42,142 nt of DNA from an uncultured Bacteroidota bacterium (GTDB lineage: Bacteria; Bacteroidota; Bacteroidia; Chitinophagales; Chitinophagaceae), in contig CAIMDZ010000221.1 in NCBI GenBank assembly GCA_903839875.1, forward strand, positions 1 through 42,142. The letters are read 5' to 3'. The notes below the pieces were generated by a model that saw nothing but the letters and a program-made list of their open reading frames with translations, ran no database searches and was not told the DNA's origin. The position numbers and the translations under genes are program-made. Shown here piece by piece: positions 40,507 to 42,142 of this stretch. Every line of letters starts with the position of its first letter. The first letter of the stretch is position 1.

Positions 40507-41145
40507 TTAAATATAGGGTGAGAATATGTCCTTCCATTTTAAATATCATTTATGATTTAAATGTAATCCATCACCACAATCATACCTGGGATTTAACCCG
40601 TTATTCAAATAAAAACCATCAAAGAGATTAATATGAGTTATGTTTTTCATGATACAAAGAGCAAGGATTTGCTCATTTAAAATCTTTATGAGAGGTAATA
40701 CGAGCACTCCATTTTGAGAGAAAAATTGCAGATGTTCCTCCGTAGGTAAAATATTTTGTACATAGATTTTTGTTTCCGGGCTATCTTTCTCTATTCCTGA
40801 AATTATTAAGTTAATATTCTTAAATGTTATTTCAACTGAAATACCCTGCAACAGATCGTTTACCCCTATTTCAATAAAGATTTTTTTTGGCTTCCCAAAT
40901 GTGATTTCGCCTAAACGATCTAATACCTGGTCTGTTCTGTCACCTGATACACCCCGATTTCTAATGTTTTTGTTCTTATAATAACGGGGCACTTCAAAAA
41001 ATTGAGTTTGGCTATCACCTAAAAGGACAATTGAATTATTATCTACCGGCAATAAGGAAAGGTTATTTTTTTTAAATAGATAATGGAATATTTTTCGTTC
41101 AATTCGTTGCCTTAGTATAAAAAAAAATCTGATTGATTTTTTCAT
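40507..41145 (-). pseudogene. SGNH/GDSL hydrolase with an opal codon in the last conserved block
   Basis: Blocks of an SGNH esterase are present: VLLGDSQTQ (nucleophile Ser), NRGVSGDRTDQVL (Gly), IFIEIGVNDLLQG (Asn) and DCGDGLHLNHK (Asp/His). A TGA follows directly at 40546-40548, but the same frame continues YLKWKDIFSPYI to a TAA at 40507-40509. Family members read HLN-x-x-GY here, so TGA stands where Gly (GGA) is expected; one G-to-T change explains it. The truncated 199-residue product still has the catalytic Asp/His and may be active. TGA is the normal stop of other genes in the window, so recoding is unlikely. It begins 2 nt after the upstream acyltransferase remnant. Confidence 0.8.
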
Positions 41146-41147
41146 GT

Positions 41148-42017
41148 CTAATATTTGTTCTTTTTGCTACTAACCCATTTGTGCCTCATCCCTTCAATAG
41201 GTCTGTCAATATATAAAAAGGCTAAATAGGACGAAGCTGCTGTCAAAATTAATACGCCCGTAGCATAAGTTAGTTTTGTAAAATTACTGTAATCAGCAGG
41301 ATGGCTCCAAACGATTGCGTAATAGGGCTGGATCCATACCCAGTGCGACAGATAAATAATATAGGATAACTCACCTAATATCTTATCCCTGCTATTTGTA
41401 GGTACATAAACCGAATTGATTAGTATAGGAATAACGCTGATTATTAAAATAAGTGTGACTGAAAAATAATAAAAGGATTTTTCCTCCATGAAATGTTTAT
41501 GTAATTGTGGAACTAAATACTGACTACCTAATAAAAGCAAGAACAGGATTGCAGACAATTTTTCAATCTTAGGAGTGAATTTAATTTTATATTTATAAAC
41601 CAATGCTCCAAATAAAAACAAATATATATATGGAGATGCATTAAATTCAACCTGGTCTTTGAAATAAAGATAGGCACCTAGTGATGTTAGCAAAAAGGTT
41701 AAAATAATTGCCAGCGAGTTTTTCATTTTACTGATGATATAGGCAAATAAAGGGAAAATCAGATAGAACTGAATCTCTACCTCTAAAGACCAGGCGGGGC
41801 CAAGAATGCGATACTTGGGAATGGTATTTCCTAAAATGAAGATATTGGAAATAATAGCTGATAATTTTGGAAGAAAATCTAAATTAGCAATGGATGAGAA
41901 AATTACCGGTATGAAAAGCCATGTTGAAATTAGCCCCAGAATAGTGAATAGATAATACATGGGAAATAATCTCCAAATTCGACTGGTGTAAAAAACAATT
42001 AACCCAAAAGTCGCAAG
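41148..42017 (-). pseudogene. Acyltransferase-3 (OafA type) lacking its N-terminus
   Basis: The frame contains the acyltransferase-3 signature FYTSRIWRLFPMYYLF, then GPAWSLEVEIQFYLIFPLF, and the late YIIYLSHWVWIQPYY. Eight or nine transmembrane segments are present. The motif starts upstream of the first ATG (41960), and the frame is open only to a TAG at 42018-42020, so the usual ~70 N-terminal residues with the catalytic His are absent. Beyond that the sequence is a long palindrome unrelated to the family. The gene looks truncated by recombination. Such enzymes O-acylate surface polysaccharide; the SGNH gene follows 2 nt later. Confidence 0.78.
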
Positions 42018-42142
42018 CTAAAATATAATAAGCCATCAAAGCGTTGATAATTAACGTTTTGCTGGCTATTATACTACACCCAAAAGGTGTATTTTGTTGC
42101 AACATCTCACCTTCACAACATGGACAAAGTTACACATTCCGA
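42018..42142. other. Window edge: imperfect palindrome and hairpin beside the truncated acyltransferase
   Basis: TATAATA-A-GCCA and TGGC-TATTATA arms enclose CAAAGCGTTGATAA and its near-complement TTAACGTTTTG (42024-42073). Next to it, TACACC-CAAAA-GGTGTA followed by TTTT (42075-42095) looks like a rightward terminator. The remaining bases show no gene. Confidence 0.5.

Noticed and set aside
40546-40548. Alternative genetic code with TGA read as Gly
   Set aside because: TGA is the natural stop of fmt and the second TMTC-like gene, both ending at the expected family length.

Overview
The window looks like chromosome of a Bacteroidota bacterium, most likely a Chitinophagaceae-like or related environmental lineage. 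The evidence is repeated TAnnTTTG (-7) promoter elements typical of Bacteroidota, a type IX secretion (T9SS) C-terminal sorting domain, a DUF5686/carboxypeptidase-regulatory-domain outer-membrane protein, a CocE-type secreted hydrolase, a futalosine-pathway mqnA, DUF6934 and Bacteroidota-style surface proteins. I saw no rRNA, tRNA, intact insertion sequence or CRISPR array.

Layout. 1-4046: mostly leftward genes for secreted proteins (an unknown protein, a CocE/NonD hydrolase, two paralogous small cysteine-containing proteins). 4125-5026: an apparently gene-free stretch that resolves into five tandem small transcription units. Each has a TGAY-N4-RTCA Crp/Fnr-type palindrome, then exactly 23 bp, then a TAnnTTTG element, then a 68-89 nt transcribed segment with a conserved U-rich core and an intrinsic-terminator hairpin. 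This is the most striking content of the window: a candidate family of sibling small RNAs activated by one regulator. The same operator/spacing arrangement also precedes the small secreted-protein gene at 2823-3455, probably the aldehyde dehydrogenase gene at 15124-16656, and an unassigned rightward promoter at 29300-29342.

5030-9960: repeat-rich accessory region. A ~270 bp dispersed repeat occurs twice directly and once, diverged, in inverted orientation. It brackets a DUF6934 gene with a 51-residue partner gene, a TIR-domain gene broken by an in-frame amber codon, and a DUF4411 PIN-like / ImmA-IrrE pair. It reads as a small defence or toxin-antitoxin island. 9995-10641: a retropepsin-like aspartyl protease with a small partner gene.

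11023-25060: largely housekeeping and envelope genes: recQ; a PadR regulator with its membrane-protein partner and a clear operator; an alpha-aminoadipate-semialdehyde-type dehydrogenase; a D-Ala-D-Ala dipeptidase; two tandem TMTC-like membrane proteins with TPR tails (candidate O-mannosyltransferases); an XRE regulator; fmt and mqnA.

25239-38720: surface and envelope genes: DUF5686 protein, YD-repeat protein, DMT/DUF486 protein, T9SS protein, two paralogous tail-fibre-like surface proteins sharing a C-terminal domain, a GT2 glycosyltransferase, a YfhO-type membrane protein, a CWC cysteine-rich protein, and an orphan T9SS sorting-domain fragment. 38755-42142: a glycosyltransferase, a YcxB-like protein, and a decaying pair (an SGNH hydrolase with an opal codon in a conserved block and an acyltransferase-3 missing its N-terminus) next to a long imperfect palindrome at the window edge.

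Many promoters lie only ~10-15 nt upstream of the start codon, so very short mRNA leaders seem usual here.
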